Below are positions 1-6,487 of a DNA stretch of 8,834 nucleotides, piece after piece. Numbering within the stretch: position 1 is the stretch's first letter; every line of letters starts with the position of its first letter. The notes under the pieces were generated by a model. It saw nothing but the letters and a program-made list of their open reading frames with translations, did no database searches and was not told the DNA's origin. The DNA is from an uncultured Pseudomonadota bacterium (lineage in GTDB: Bacteria; Myxococcota_A; UBA796; CAJQPC01). The stretch is from assembly GCA_937915955.1 (NCBI GenBank), contig CALGIB010000627.1, positions 1 through 8,834 on the forward strand, in the 5' to 3' direction. The translations under genes were made by a program, and so were the position numbers.

Positions 1-1
1 C

Positions 2-982
2 CAGGGACCCGGTCAGGCGCTGTCGCTGGGCAAGTCCTGGGAGGCCTCGGGCTTCGTGGACGGCGGCGACGTGGGCCTCATCGTGGCGGCCATGGGCTTC
101 GCGTGGGCGGTCTTCATCGGGGTGCCGCTGGTGTGGCTGGGGCGAAAGCTGGGCTGGGCGAGCGACCCGGGGCGGGCCCCTGAGGCGGTGACGCAGCAGG
201 CCGCGGCCCGGCCCAGCAAGGTGCCGGGAAAGGGTGGGCTCGAGCTGCTGACCACCCAGGCGGCCTGGATCGGCCTGGTCTACCTGGCCACCTACGGGGT
301 GCTCCTGGGCCTGGACGCGCTGCTCGTGGACAAACCCGGCGTTCGCCCGATGATCTGGGGCTTCCACTTCATCATCGGCACCTTCCTGGCCCTGGGCCTG
401 CGTCGGGTGGCTGACAGGGTGAGGCCGGACCACATGCTGGACGACCGGACCCTGGGCCGGATCTCGGGCAGCACGGTGGACGTCATCACCTGCGGCGCCC
501 TGGCGGCGGTCAGCCTGACGGTGTTCCGGGCCAACCTCGTGCCCATCCTGGTGCTGACCACCGTGGGCGGCACCGCGACTCTGCTGGCCTGCCTCTGGCT
601 GGCTCGCCGGGCCTTCCCCTCGGCCCCCTTCGAGCACGCTGTCGTCATGTTCGGCGCCGCCACCGGGACGCTGCCCACGGGCCTGGCGCTGCTGCGCATC
701 CTGGACCCCGACATGGAGGGGCCGGTGCCGGCCAACGTCGTGCTGGGCTCGGCGGGCGCGCTGGTGCTGAGCATCCCGCTGCTGCTGGTCGTGCTGCCCA
801 TCCCCATCGCGGGCTTCGCCGAGGACTACTACGGCTCGATCCTGCTGGCCGTGGGCATCTGCGTCGTCTACCTCACGCTGCTGCTGGTGGGCTGGCGCTT
901 GGTCGGGCCGCTGCGCTTCCAGCGGCCGCTGTTCCGGATCTGGCCCCGGCCCGAGGGTGAGGCGGATACGCCCCCGGGGTGA
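2..982 (+). CDS. GltS-like sodium/glutamate symporter, C-terminal part (5' end outside window)
   Basis: This is an integral inner-membrane carrier of the GltS (ESS) family, which imports glutamate or a related anion with sodium. The frame is open to the left edge, so the start is not visible. A GTG at 56 lies inside conserved sequence and is not the real start. About 326 residues are present. By eye there are eight hydrophobic segments, beginning with VGLIVAAMGFAWAVFIGVPL. Two family-like stretches stand out: a Gly-rich GPGQALSLGKSWE at the left edge, resembling the GltS 'GHGTGAAW' region, and FGAATGTLPTGLALLRILDP, resembling the second re-entrant loop of GltS, followed by a conserved VLGSAG. 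The charged linker between the first two segments is a normal loop. Its stop overlaps the next gene by 4 bp (GTGA). Family assignment is fairly sure; the substrate is not established and could differ from glutamate. Confidence 0.8.
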   Translation, partial: QGPGQALSLGKSWEASGFVDGGDVGLIVAAMGFAWAVFIGVPLVWLGRKLGWASDPGRAPEAVTQQAAARPSKVPGKGGLELLTTQAAWIGLVYLATYGVLLGLDALLVDKPGVRPMIWGFHFIIGTFLALGLRRVADRVRPDHMLDDRTLGRISGSTVDVITCGALAAVSLTVFRANLVPILVLTTVGGTATLLACLWLARRAFPSAPFEHAVVMFGAATGTLPTGLALLRILDPDMEGPVPANVVLGSAGALVLSIPLLLVVLPIPIAGFAEDYYGSILLAVGICVVYLTLLLVGWRLVGPLRFQRPLFRIWPRPEGEADTPPG

Positions 983-1713
983 TCCGTCGCCTGTCCATCG
1001 CGGGGCGCGCCGCCGTCATCGGTGACGTACACGGCCGCCTGGACCTGCTCGAAGAGCTGCTGGGCCGACTGGGCCAGCGGCAGATCGTGCACTGCGGCGA
1101 CCTCTGCGACCGGGGTCCGGAGAGCAAGGGCGTGGTCCAGCGCCTGATGGACGCGGGCGCTGTGGGCGTGCGCGGCAACCACGAGGAGTGGCTGATCCGC
1201 TGGGCCTCGGGGGCCGGCTTCGATCGCTTCGCGCTGCACCCGGGCATGGGCGGCAAGGCCACCCTGCAGAGCTACGGCGTCGACCCGGACGGCTCGACCG
1301 GGGACATCGAGCGCAGCTGGCGGCGGGTCCCCCAGGACCAGCGGCTCTGGCTGGCCGCGCTGCCGCTGGCCCTGCTGCTCGAGGTCGGCGGCCAGACCTG
1401 GTGGGTGCTGCACGCCGGGCTGCCTCCCCAGTTCGACTTCACGGGGGTGAGCTCGCCCGCCGGGCTGGTGCCCTGGCTGCTGAAGATGCAGCCCGACCAG
1501 ATGTGCTGGGCGAAGTGCTGGCCGGGCGACTCGCTGCCCGCTGAGCACCCCGTCATCATGGGCCACGTGCCGATGGAGGAGCCCCTCGACGCCGGCCACT
1601 GCGTGGGCGTGGACACGGGCGCCGGCACCTTCGGCGTTCGCGGTAGACTCACAGCGCTGCTGCTGCCCGAGCGCCGCTTCGTGAGCGTCGGGCCGCTGGG
1701 CGAAAGGGGCTGA
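979..1713 (+). CDS. PPP-family metallophosphoesterase (Ser/Thr phosphatase or Ap4A hydrolase type)
   Basis: A 244-residue soluble calcineurin-like phosphoesterase with a two-metal active site. The family motifs are in order: GDVHGR (D16, H18), GDLCDRG (D41, D44, R45), GNHEEW (N67, H68, E69), a metal-ligand-type HAGLP (H145) and GHVP (H196), then VDTGAG near the end. The GDxHG, GDxxDRG and GNHE set is that of the PPP branch, which includes bacterial protein phosphatases, the PrpE type and symmetrical diadenosine tetraphosphatases. Sequence alone does not say whether the substrate is a phosphoprotein or a dinucleotide. The start is GTG, overlapping the symporter stop, with a GAGG-containing stretch about 15 bp upstream. 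No other start keeps the first motif close to the N-terminus. One base separates it from the next gene, so it is probably cotranscribed with the symporter and the lipoprotein. Confidence 0.9.
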   Translation: MIRRLSIAGRAAVIGDVHGRLDLLEELLGRLGQRQIVHCGDLCDRGPESKGVVQRLMDAGAVGVRGNHEEWLIRWASGAGFDRFALHPGMGGKATLQSYGVDPDGSTGDIERSWRRVPQDQRLWLAALPLALLLEVGGQTWWVLHAGLPPQFDFTGVSSPAGLVPWLLKMQPDQMCWAKCWPGDSLPAEHPVIMGHVPMEEPLDAGHCVGVDTGAGTFGVRGRLTALLLPERRFVSVGPLGERG

Positions 1714-1714
1714 G

Positions 1715-2635
1715 ATGCGCGCACTTCGGGGTCTGACGGTGTTCACGTTCGCGGGGCTGGCGCTCGCCTGCACTGGCTCGGGCCAGGAGGACTCGGCGCT
1801 GGACTCCGAGGAGCAGGAGGCGCCTCCTGCTCGCCTGCTGCTCGTGATGGACAACTCCAGCTCGATGGCGGACGAGGCCGGCGGCCTGGCCGCGCTCGCG
1901 GACCAGCTCATGGTCGAGGGCGTCACCGTGGGCATCACGACGACCTCGGTCGAGGACCCCGGCAACTCGCCTCCAGGGCTGGCGGGGGCGCTCGTCGGTG
2001 ACCCGACCACCGACGCCGAGGAGTTCCAGCGGCAGCTGCTCTGCGAGGCCACCTGCTGGCAGTCCTCGTCGGTCCCCAGCGAGCCGGCCTACACCTGCGG
2101 CGACCCCTGGGAGCAGGTCACGCTGCAGCTCCTCGACTGCGCCTGCGGCTTCGAGGCCTGGGAAGGGAGCTGCGGCAGCGGCGACGAGGAGCACCTCGAG
2201 GCGGCGCTCCTGGGGGCCTGCCGCAGCGTCGAGCCCATGCCCGAGGCCTGCCTGGAGCAGAGCCCGCTGGACGGCTCCGAGGCCGGCTCGGGTGTGCTCG
2301 TCGCCGGTCAGAACAACCTGGTCGTCGTGGTCAGCGACGAGGGCGACGGCAGCCGGCGCCTGGCTCAAGGCGAGGACGACCCCGCCGTGTACCTGAGCCT
2401 CTACGAGGACCTGGGCCTGGATCTGACCTTCGCGGTCCTGGGGCCGAACTACGACCCGTCCGCGGGCACGCTGGAGTGCAACTCAGGCGGCGCGACCACC
2501 TGGGGCAGCCAGCGCCTGCGCGAGGTGAGCGAGGTGACGGGCGGCCTCTACGCCCCCATCGGCGTCACCGGTGGCTCGGGCTGCGAGCAGGGCGACCTCC
2601 AGGGCTTCGTGGCCGAGGTCGTAGCGCTGTTCTGA
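1715..2635 (+). CDS. Cys-rich lipoprotein with a von Willebrand A-like domain
   Basis: A 306-residue predicted lipoprotein. The N-terminus is a signal peptide with Arg2/Arg5, a hydrophobic core, and LALAC ending at Cys19, which would be lipidated. An acidic linker (about 20-38) leads to LLLVMDNSSSM, where D46-x-S48-x-S50 matches the MIDAS metal site of vWA domains. A later strand, VVVVSDEGDGS, supplies the Asp expected to complete the site. The mature part has ten more cysteines, several in pairs such as CEATC and CAC, suggesting disulfides outside the cytoplasm. It presumably sits in the outer membrane or periplasm and binds a metal-dependent ligand. Its partner is unknown. The ATG follows GAAAGGGG and lies 1 bp after the phosphatase stop, so it is likely translated from the same message. 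I do not recognise a named gene. Such lipoproteins are common in Myxococcota. Confidence 0.85.
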   Translation: MRALRGLTVFTFAGLALACTGSGQEDSALDSEEQEAPPARLLLVMDNSSSMADEAGGLAALADQLMVEGVTVGITTTSVEDPGNSPPGLAGALVGDPTTDAEEFQRQLLCEATCWQSSSVPSEPAYTCGDPWEQVTLQLLDCACGFEAWEGSCGSGDEEHLEAALLGACRSVEPMPEACLEQSPLDGSEAGSGVLVAGQNNLVVVVSDEGDGSRRLAQGEDDPAVYLSLYEDLGLDLTFAVLGPNYDPSAGTLECNSGGATTWGSQRLREVSEVTGGLYAPIGVTGGSGCEQGDLQGFVAEVVALF

Positions 2636-2653
2636 GGGCGGCTACTTGACCTC
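2615..2653. terminator. Imperfect hairpin at the convergent gene junction, possible bidirectional terminator
   Basis: GAGGTC then GTAGC (2615-2625) pairs with GCTAC, a two-base TT bulge and GACCTC (2641-2653), around a 15-nt loop. This gives 11 pairs. The arms are the last codons of the two converging genes, which are only 6 bp apart, so the hairpin could serve transcripts from both sides. No T-tract follows on either strand, so an intrinsic terminator is not demonstrated. Rho-dependent ending or chance remain possible. Confidence 0.35.
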
Positions 2654-3406
2654 GAAGGGGTAGGCGACCTGCATCTCCTTGGGCAGCTTGGCCAGGGCCT
2701 CGGCCTCGGTCGAGTGCAGGATCGACTGGGCGTGGAACGCGTAGATGCCGGGCTCGAGCTTGCTGGAGACGAGCAGCAGGTAGTCGTCTTGGGACTGCGT
2801 GCCCTTCAGCTCGTAGGCGATGTCGCTGTCTGCGACCCAGAGCTTCAGGTCGACGTCGGACTCGCCGAACACGCCGGTGACCTTGGCGGTCTCCTTGAAC
2901 TCCAGCCTGGACAGCTTGAGCTCCTGGCGCTTGAGCTCCTGGACGCGCAGAGTGCTGTTGAACATCAGCCGCAGGGGGCGGTCGCCGTCCTGCTTGAGGT
3001 TCACCGTGGGGATGTTCTCCAGGCCATGCCAGGTGCTCATCTCCGTCGCGATCGTCTTGATCGGGGCGGCCTGGAGGTGCAGGTAGGCCTCGGGCCCGAC
3101 CGCGAAGAAGCCCGGGCTGCCGGGCTCGGGGAAGAGCACGAACTTGGCGGGGTCGGGCTGCCCCTCGACCGGGACCACCTGGGACTGGTACTCGTGGATG
3201 TAGCCTTCCTTGCCCACCATCAGGTTCACCGTCGTGTCCGCCACGACGGGCAGCTCGACGTGGCCGGCGGCGTCGGTGAGCACCGGCTCGGTGGTGCCCT
3301 CGGCCTTGACCTGGGCCTCGGCGAGGGGCTGGCCGAAGGCGTCGACGACGTCGACGGAGAGCTGAACGGGGTCGGTGCAGGCCAGCGAGAGCAGCAGGGA
3401 GATCAT
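2642..3406 (-). CDS. Lipoprotein with carboxypeptidase-regulatory-like (Ig-fold) domain
   Basis: A 254-residue predicted lipoprotein of unknown function. The N-terminus MISLLLSLACTD is a very short hydrophobic stretch ending in a lipobox with Cys10. It has no Arg or Lys before the core, and no ATG, GTG or TTG lies within about 15 in-frame codons upstream, so the ATG at 3406 is the best start. Residues about 13-80 (VDVVDAFGQPLAEAQVKAEG, then LTDAAGHVELPV) look like a carboxypeptidase-D regulatory-like beta-sandwich, a module often found in secreted and outer-membrane proteins. The remaining 170 residues are mixed strand and helix with many charged residues, and I see no catalytic motif. It lies 58 bp downstream of the GbsR-like gene on the same strand and converges with the vWA lipoprotein. 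A structural or adhesive envelope role is only a guess. Confidence 0.8.
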   Translation of the reverse strand: MISLLLSLACTDPVQLSVDVVDAFGQPLAEAQVKAEGTTEPVLTDAAGHVELPVVADTTVNLMVGKEGYIHEYQSQVVPVEGQPDPAKFVLFPEPGSPGFFAVGPEAYLHLQAAPIKTIATEMSTWHGLENIPTVNLKQDGDRPLRLMFNSTLRVQELKRQELKLSRLEFKETAKVTGVFGESDVDLKLWVADSDIAYELKGTQSQDDYLLLVSSKLEPGIYAFHAQSILHSTEAEALAKLPKEMQVAYPFEVK

Positions 3407-3430
3407 CGCGTCGTACTCGGTGTAGGAATG

Positions 3431-3460
3431 ACGGGGGAATCGTATTGCTTGCGCCCCCGT
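3431..3460 (-). other. GC-rich inverted repeat between the regulator and lipoprotein genes
   Basis: ACGGGGG (3431-3437) and CCCCCGT (3454-3460) form a perfect 7-bp stem around a 16-nt loop. It lies just after the stop of the GbsR-like gene and 25 bp before the lipoprotein start. No T-run follows on the minus strand, so a classic terminator is unlikely. It could attenuate readthrough, stabilise a message end, or be chance in GC-rich DNA. Confidence 0.3.
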
Positions 3461-3464
3461 GACG

Positions 3465-4058
3465 CTACCGGCGCGGCCCCGCTCGGGGGCCCAGCCAGTT
3501 CCGGATCGGCTTGAGGTCCAGCTCGCCGGCGCTGGCGAAGTGCTCCAGGATGGACTCGCCTTTGCGCGCCAGCTCGAGCAGCTTCAGCACCCGGGTCAGG
3601 ATGAAGCGGCTGCGCAGCATGGCCTGGGGGTCCGAGCTGGCGCCCTCCTCGTCCATCAGGCGGGCGGCCTCTTCCAGGTTGTCCACGACGCGGCGGACCT
3701 GCTTGAGCTCGCGCTCGCGGAACACGCGCGTGACCATGGCCAGGATGTCGGTCTCGGCCTCGTACAAGCGTCGACGGCGGCTGCCCCGGGGCGGCTCGGC
3801 CCGGCTCCGCCCGACCACGCCCCAGAGGCGCAGCTCGTTGAGCGTCATGCTGACCGAGCCGCTGGACAGGCCGGTGCGCTCGCAGATGTCCTCGGCCGAG
3901 AGCGGCTCCTGGGACAGATAGAGCACGGCCCAGACCCGACCCATGCTGGGCTTGAAGCTCCAGAACTCCATCAGGTCGCCGATGGCCTCGGCCACCAGGC
4001 CGACGGCGCGCTCGTGGCTGCGCTGGGCGTGCTCGCGCTGGGGCTCGGCGGCGGTCAT
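3465..4058 (-). CDS. GbsR/MarR-type winged-helix transcriptional regulator
   Basis: A 197-residue cytoplasmic DNA-binding protein. Residues about 37-50 (PSMGRVWAVLYLSQ) followed by the helix-turn-helix LSAEDICERTGLSSGSVSMT and NELRLWGVV (53-82) match the GbsR branch of the MarR superfamily. A basic wing (PPRGSRRRRLY) comes next, then a long helical C-terminal part likely used for dimerisation. GbsR of Bacillus subtilis senses choline; ligands of other members are mostly unknown, and none can be read from this sequence. It is divergent from the menaquinone operon, with a 97-bp shared control region holding a near-palindrome, so self-regulation and control of that operon are the natural hypothesis. 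There is no Shine-Dalgarno upstream, and a good -10 lies only 6 bp before the ATG, so it may be translated from a leaderless message. Confidence 0.85.
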   Translation of the reverse strand: MTAAEPQREHAQRSHERAVGLVAEAIGDLMEFWSFKPSMGRVWAVLYLSQEPLSAEDICERTGLSSGSVSMTLNELRLWGVVGRSRAEPPRGSRRRRLYEAETDILAMVTRVFRERELKQVRRVVDNLEEAARLMDEEGASSDPQAMLRSRFILTRVLKLLELARKGESILEHFASAGELDLKPIRNWLGPRAGPRR

Positions 4059-4064
4059 GGACGG

Positions 4065-4070
4065 ACTATA
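4065..4070 (-). promoter_or_regulatory. Candidate -10 element of the GbsR-like gene (leaderless promoter)
   Basis: On the minus strand these bases read TATAGT, 5 of 6 to the sigma-70 -10 consensus, and end 6 bp before the ATG. Transcription would then start at or next to the start codon. The -35 is weak (AGAACA, 18-bp spacer). On the plus strand the overlapping TATAAT (4067-4072) is a perfect -10 but has no recognisable -35, so I favour the minus-strand reading. Confidence 0.4.
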
Positions 4071-4072
4071 AT

Positions 4073-4088
4073 TTCAATGGCCGTTGAA
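4073..4088. promoter_or_regulatory. 16-bp near-palindromic operator candidate
   Basis: TTCAATGGCCGTTGAA is a palindrome broken at one symmetric base pair. It lies in the only AT-rich intergenic stretch, between the divergent GbsR-like gene and the menaquinone operon. It would fill the spacer of the regulator's promoter, and its right arm forms TTGAAT (4084-4089), a plausible -35 for the operon. The size and symmetry suit a dimeric MarR/GbsR-type repressor. Binding is inferred, not shown. Confidence 0.5.
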
Positions 4089-4110
4089 TGTTCTGAAAAT
4101 CTTGGATAAG
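4084..4110 (+). promoter_or_regulatory. Tentative promoter of the menaquinone operon
   Basis: TTGAAT (4084-4089) resembles a -35. GATAAG (4105-4110, 15-bp spacer) is the best -10-like hexamer I can find, with 4 of 6 matches and a short spacer. A small hairpin, CCGGC-GAT-GCCGG (4127-4139), follows just before the ribosome binding site. The operon needs a promoter somewhere in 4059-4155, but the exact elements are uncertain. Confidence 0.3.
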
Positions 4111-4155
4111 TCTGCGTGCGACCTCTCCGGCGATGCCGGCGGCCACGGAGGAACG

Positions 4156-5196
4156 ATGCAGAGGATCTCCTCGCTTGCTGGGACCAGTCCTCGTCGCTAC
4201 GAGCCCGGTGGGGTCTCGGCGGGGACCGAGCGGAGCCGCGTGCGGCCTCCCACCCAGGCCTTCTCGCTGGTGGCCCAGGACATGGCCCGGGCCGAAGGGC
4301 AGCTCACGGAGCTGCTCGGATCGCGGCTGGACGACGTGCGGGGCGTGGCCCACTACCTGGCCGCGGCGGGCGGCAAGCGGGTCCGGCCCTTGCTGACTGC
4401 GCTTGGGGCTCGGGCCGTCGGTGTGGGCGGCGACCTGTCCCGCCTGATGTGCGTGGGCGAGGTCATCCACCTGGGCTCGTTGCTGCACGACGACGTGGTC
4501 GACGACGCCTCGACCCGGCGCGGGCGTGACGCCGCCCAGCACGTCTACGGCAACGCCCTGGTGATCCTGACAGGCGACTACTGCCTGGCCCAGGGCGTGC
4601 TGATCGCCAGCGAGCACGGGGGCCACGCCTGCGTGAGCCGCCTGGCCGAGGCGGTCAAGGACATGGCCGAGGGCGAGGTCCTGCAGCTCCAGCGCGCGGG
4701 CGACCTGGGCACGACGATGGACGAGTACCTCGAGGTCATCGATCGCAAGTCGGCCGCCCTGATCGCCTGGTGTGCCTCGGCCGGCGCGCTGATCCTGGAC
4801 GACGAGGCGCTGGTGGGTCGCATGGAGCGCTTCGGGCGCGCCGTCGGCGTGGCCTTTCAGGTCACCGACGACATCCTGGACTATGGCGGGGTCGAGGCCG
4901 TGACGGGCAAGGCCCTGGGCGCGGATCTCAAGGACCGCAAGCTGACCCTGCCGCTGCTGATCGCGATGAAGGAGCTGCCCGAGCTGAGGGAGCGCCTGGA
5001 CGCCGGGCCCCCCACGGACGAGGAGCTGCCCGAGTTGTTGGCCCTGGTCCGCGGCACGGGCGCGCTGGAGCGCAGCGCGGACTACGCCCGCGGGCTGGTC
5101 GAGGAGGGCATCGAGGAGCTCTCGGTGCTGCCGCCCAGCCCCCACCGCGAGGCCCTGGCGTCGCTGGCTCGCTACCTGGTCGAGCGCGTCAGCTGA
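4156..5196 (+). CDS. Long-chain polyprenyl diphosphate synthase (menaquinone side chain)
   Basis: A 346-residue trans-prenyltransferase that extends allylic diphosphates with isopentenyl diphosphate to make the quinone tail. Visible motifs are GGKRVRP (72-78, substrate binding), the first Asp-rich motif LLHDDVVDD (D112, D113, D116) and the second, VTDDILDYGG (D238, D239, D242). The residue five before the first Asp motif is Gly, not aromatic. This favours a long product of the IspB/HepT type over farnesyl diphosphate; exact chain length cannot be read. I chose the ATG at 4156 because GGAGGA (4147-4152) precedes it. An in-frame TTG at 4084 lies inside the operator and is unlikely. Residues 1-34 are a basic, Gly/Ser/Pro-rich extension before the usual first helix. 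It is the first gene of the menaquinone operon; its stop overlaps the next ATG by one base (TGATG). Confidence 0.92.
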   Translation: MQRISSLAGTSPRRYEPGGVSAGTERSRVRPPTQAFSLVAQDMARAEGQLTELLGSRLDDVRGVAHYLAAAGGKRVRPLLTALGARAVGVGGDLSRLMCVGEVIHLGSLLHDDVVDDASTRRGRDAAQHVYGNALVILTGDYCLAQGVLIASEHGGHACVSRLAEAVKDMAEGEVLQLQRAGDLGTTMDEYLEVIDRKSAALIAWCASAGALILDDEALVGRMERFGRAVGVAFQVTDDILDYGGVEAVTGKALGADLKDRKLTLPLLIAMKELPELRERLDAGPPTDEELPELLALVRGTGALERSADYARGLVEEGIEELSVLPPSPHREALASLARYLVERVS

Positions 5197-5924
5197 TGAC
5201 CGCTCAGGGACCCGTCGCTGGCGACCCTGGGCGCGCGCTGGCCGTGCAGCAGATGTTCGACCGCATCGCGCCCACCTACGACCTGGCCAACCGGGTCCTG
5301 TCCATGGGCGTTGACACGCTCTGGCGGCGCCGGGCGATCGCCGCGCTGGGCGAGGGCGCCCGAGGCCAGGTGCTGGACCTCTGCGCGGGCACCATGGACA
5401 TCACGCTGGCGGTCCTGGCTGGCGGCGCGCGCTGCGTCACGGCCCTTGACTTCTCGGCCGAGATGCTGGCCTGCGGTCGACAGCGCCTGCCTGAGGGTGC
5501 TCCCGTGACCGTGGTCCAGGGCGACGCTCAGGACCTGAAGCTGGACGACGCCAGCTTCGACGCGGGGCTCTGCGGCTTCGGCCTGCGCAACGTGCCCGAC
5601 AACCGGCTCGCCCTGGCCCAGCTGTACCGGGTCCTGCGGCCTGGCGGACGCTTCGCTGTGCTGGAGTTCTTCCGGCCGGTGCGCGGCGACGCCCGAGCCT
5701 TCCACGCGGTGTTCAACAAGCTCGTGCTGCCCACCGTCGGTGGCCTGATCTCGGGCGACCGCGCCGCGTATGCCTACCTGGCCGACAGCATGCAGACCTA
5801 CCTGCGGCGGCCCGAGTTCGAGGACCTCGCCCGCGAGGTGGGCTTCGAGATCGTCTCGGGTCAGGAGCTGCTGCCGCCGGTGGCCAGCCTGGTCGTTGTG
5901 CAGAAGCCGGGGGCCTCGGCATGA
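5196..5924 (+). CDS. ubiE: Demethylmenaquinone C-methyltransferase, UbiE/MenG family
   Basis: A 242-residue SAM-dependent methyltransferase that adds the ring methyl group in the last step of menaquinone synthesis; UbiE of enterics also acts on the ubiquinone precursor. The N-terminal family signature is present: MFDRIAPTYDLANRVLSMG (20-38). SAM motif I is VLDLCAGTMDIT (D61, G65, T66), with ALDFS as the ribose-binding acidic strand and GDAQDL next. FGLRNVPD (128-135) and LEFFRP are typical of UbiE/COQ5, as is YAYLADSM near the C-terminus. Met67 replaces the Gly more often seen in GTGD. With MqnE and MqnA downstream, the expected substrate is demethylmenaquinone, so menG would be an equally valid name. 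The start ATG overlaps the previous stop (TGATG) and has no strong Shine-Dalgarno, suggesting translational coupling. Confidence 0.93.
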   Translation: MTAQGPVAGDPGRALAVQQMFDRIAPTYDLANRVLSMGVDTLWRRRAIAALGEGARGQVLDLCAGTMDITLAVLAGGARCVTALDFSAEMLACGRQRLPEGAPVTVVQGDAQDLKLDDASFDAGLCGFGLRNVPDNRLALAQLYRVLRPGGRFAVLEFFRPVRGDARAFHAVFNKLVLPTVGGLISGDRAAYAYLADSMQTYLRRPEFEDLAREVGFEIVSGQELLPPVASLVVVQKPGASA

Positions 5925-6487
5925 AGCTGGTCCTGGCCATCTCGGGCGCCTCGGGCGCCCCCTACGCCCAGCGCATGCTCGAGTTCCTGTCCGGCCCCGG
6001 GCGCGAGCAGGGCATCGAGACCCACGTGGTCTTCAGCAAGACGGGCCGCCTGGTCTGGCAGCACGAGGTCGGCACGGATCCGGCCGACTACGACCTGCCG
6101 ATCTGGGGCGCGCTGGACATGACCGCGCCCTTCGCCTCGGGCAGCGCGCGGTTCACCGGCATGGCGGTGGTGCCCTGCTCGGCGGGCAGCCTGTCCCGCA
6201 TCGCGCACGGATCCAGCATGGACCTGGTCGGCCGGGCGGCGGACGTGATGCTCAAGGAGCGTCGTCGGCTGGTCCTGTGCCTGCGCGAGGCCCCGTACAG
6301 CATGGTGCACCTGCGCAACATGCAGGCGGTGACCGAGGCGGGTGCGCTCGTGATGCCCGCCTCGCCCAACTTCTACAGCGGACCCCAGACCGTGTCGGAT
6401 CTCCTCGACACGGTGGTGGGCCGCGTGCTCGACCAGCTCGGCGTGGACAACGACCTCGTCCGGCGCTGGCAGGGGATGAAGCCATGA
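5921..6487 (+). CDS. ubiX: UbiX-type flavin prenyltransferase
   Basis: A 188-residue flavoprotein that attaches a dimethylallyl group to FMN, giving the prenylated FMN used by UbiD-type decarboxylases. Key stretches are AISGASGAPYA (FMN site), E49 in WQHEVG (the position of the catalytic Glu in Pseudomonas UbiX, as I recall it), VVPCSAGSLSRIAHG (84-97), VLCLREAPYS with R122/E123, HLRNM, and PASPNFYSGPQTV followed by DLLDTVVGRVLDQLG. Length is normal for the family. The operon is futalosine-type, so the UbiD partner is probably the decarboxylase of the 1,4-dihydroxy-6-naphthoate branch; no UbiD gene is in this window. Start and stop both overlap neighbours by ATGA, and a GGGGG run precedes the ATG. 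A broader supply role for other UbiD enzymes cannot be excluded. Confidence 0.92.
   Translation: MKLVLAISGASGAPYAQRMLEFLSGPGREQGIETHVVFSKTGRLVWQHEVGTDPADYDLPIWGALDMTAPFASGSARFTGMAVVPCSAGSLSRIAHGSSMDLVGRAADVMLKERRRLVLCLREAPYSMVHLRNMQAVTEAGALVMPASPNFYSGPQTVSDLLDTVVGRVLDQLGVDNDLVRRWQGMKP

Noticed and set aside
868..2052. 394-codon minus-strand open frame across the phosphoesterase and lipoprotein
   Set aside because: Low-complexity product antisense to two genes with solid motifs; a GC-bias shadow.
2714..3514. 266-codon plus-strand open frame opposite the second lipoprotein
   Set aside because: Composition is shadow-like (Leu, Gly, Val, Glu repeats) and it has no ribosome binding site, while the minus strand has a lipobox and an Ig-like domain.
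4084..4155. TTG at 4084 as start of the polyprenyl synthase
   Set aside because: It lies inside the near-palindrome and likely promoter, with no ribosome binding site, while ATG 4156 has GGAGGA just upstream.
4066..5145. 359-codon minus-strand open frame opposite the polyprenyl synthase
   Set aside because: His/Gln/Ala-rich product without domains; the plus strand encodes both Asp-rich motifs of the synthase.
4770..5195. Possible N-terminal extension of the UbiE frame upstream of 5196
   Set aside because: The extension is Arg/Gly-rich shadow of the synthase. The UbiE family signature begins about 20 residues after the ATG at 5196, which is coupled to the synthase stop.
5770..6483. Possible long N-terminal extension of MqnE
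   Set aside because: It overlaps ubiE and all of ubiX in another frame and gives a Gly/Arg-rich product. The ATG at 6484 has a Shine-Dalgarno and gives the normal MqnE length.
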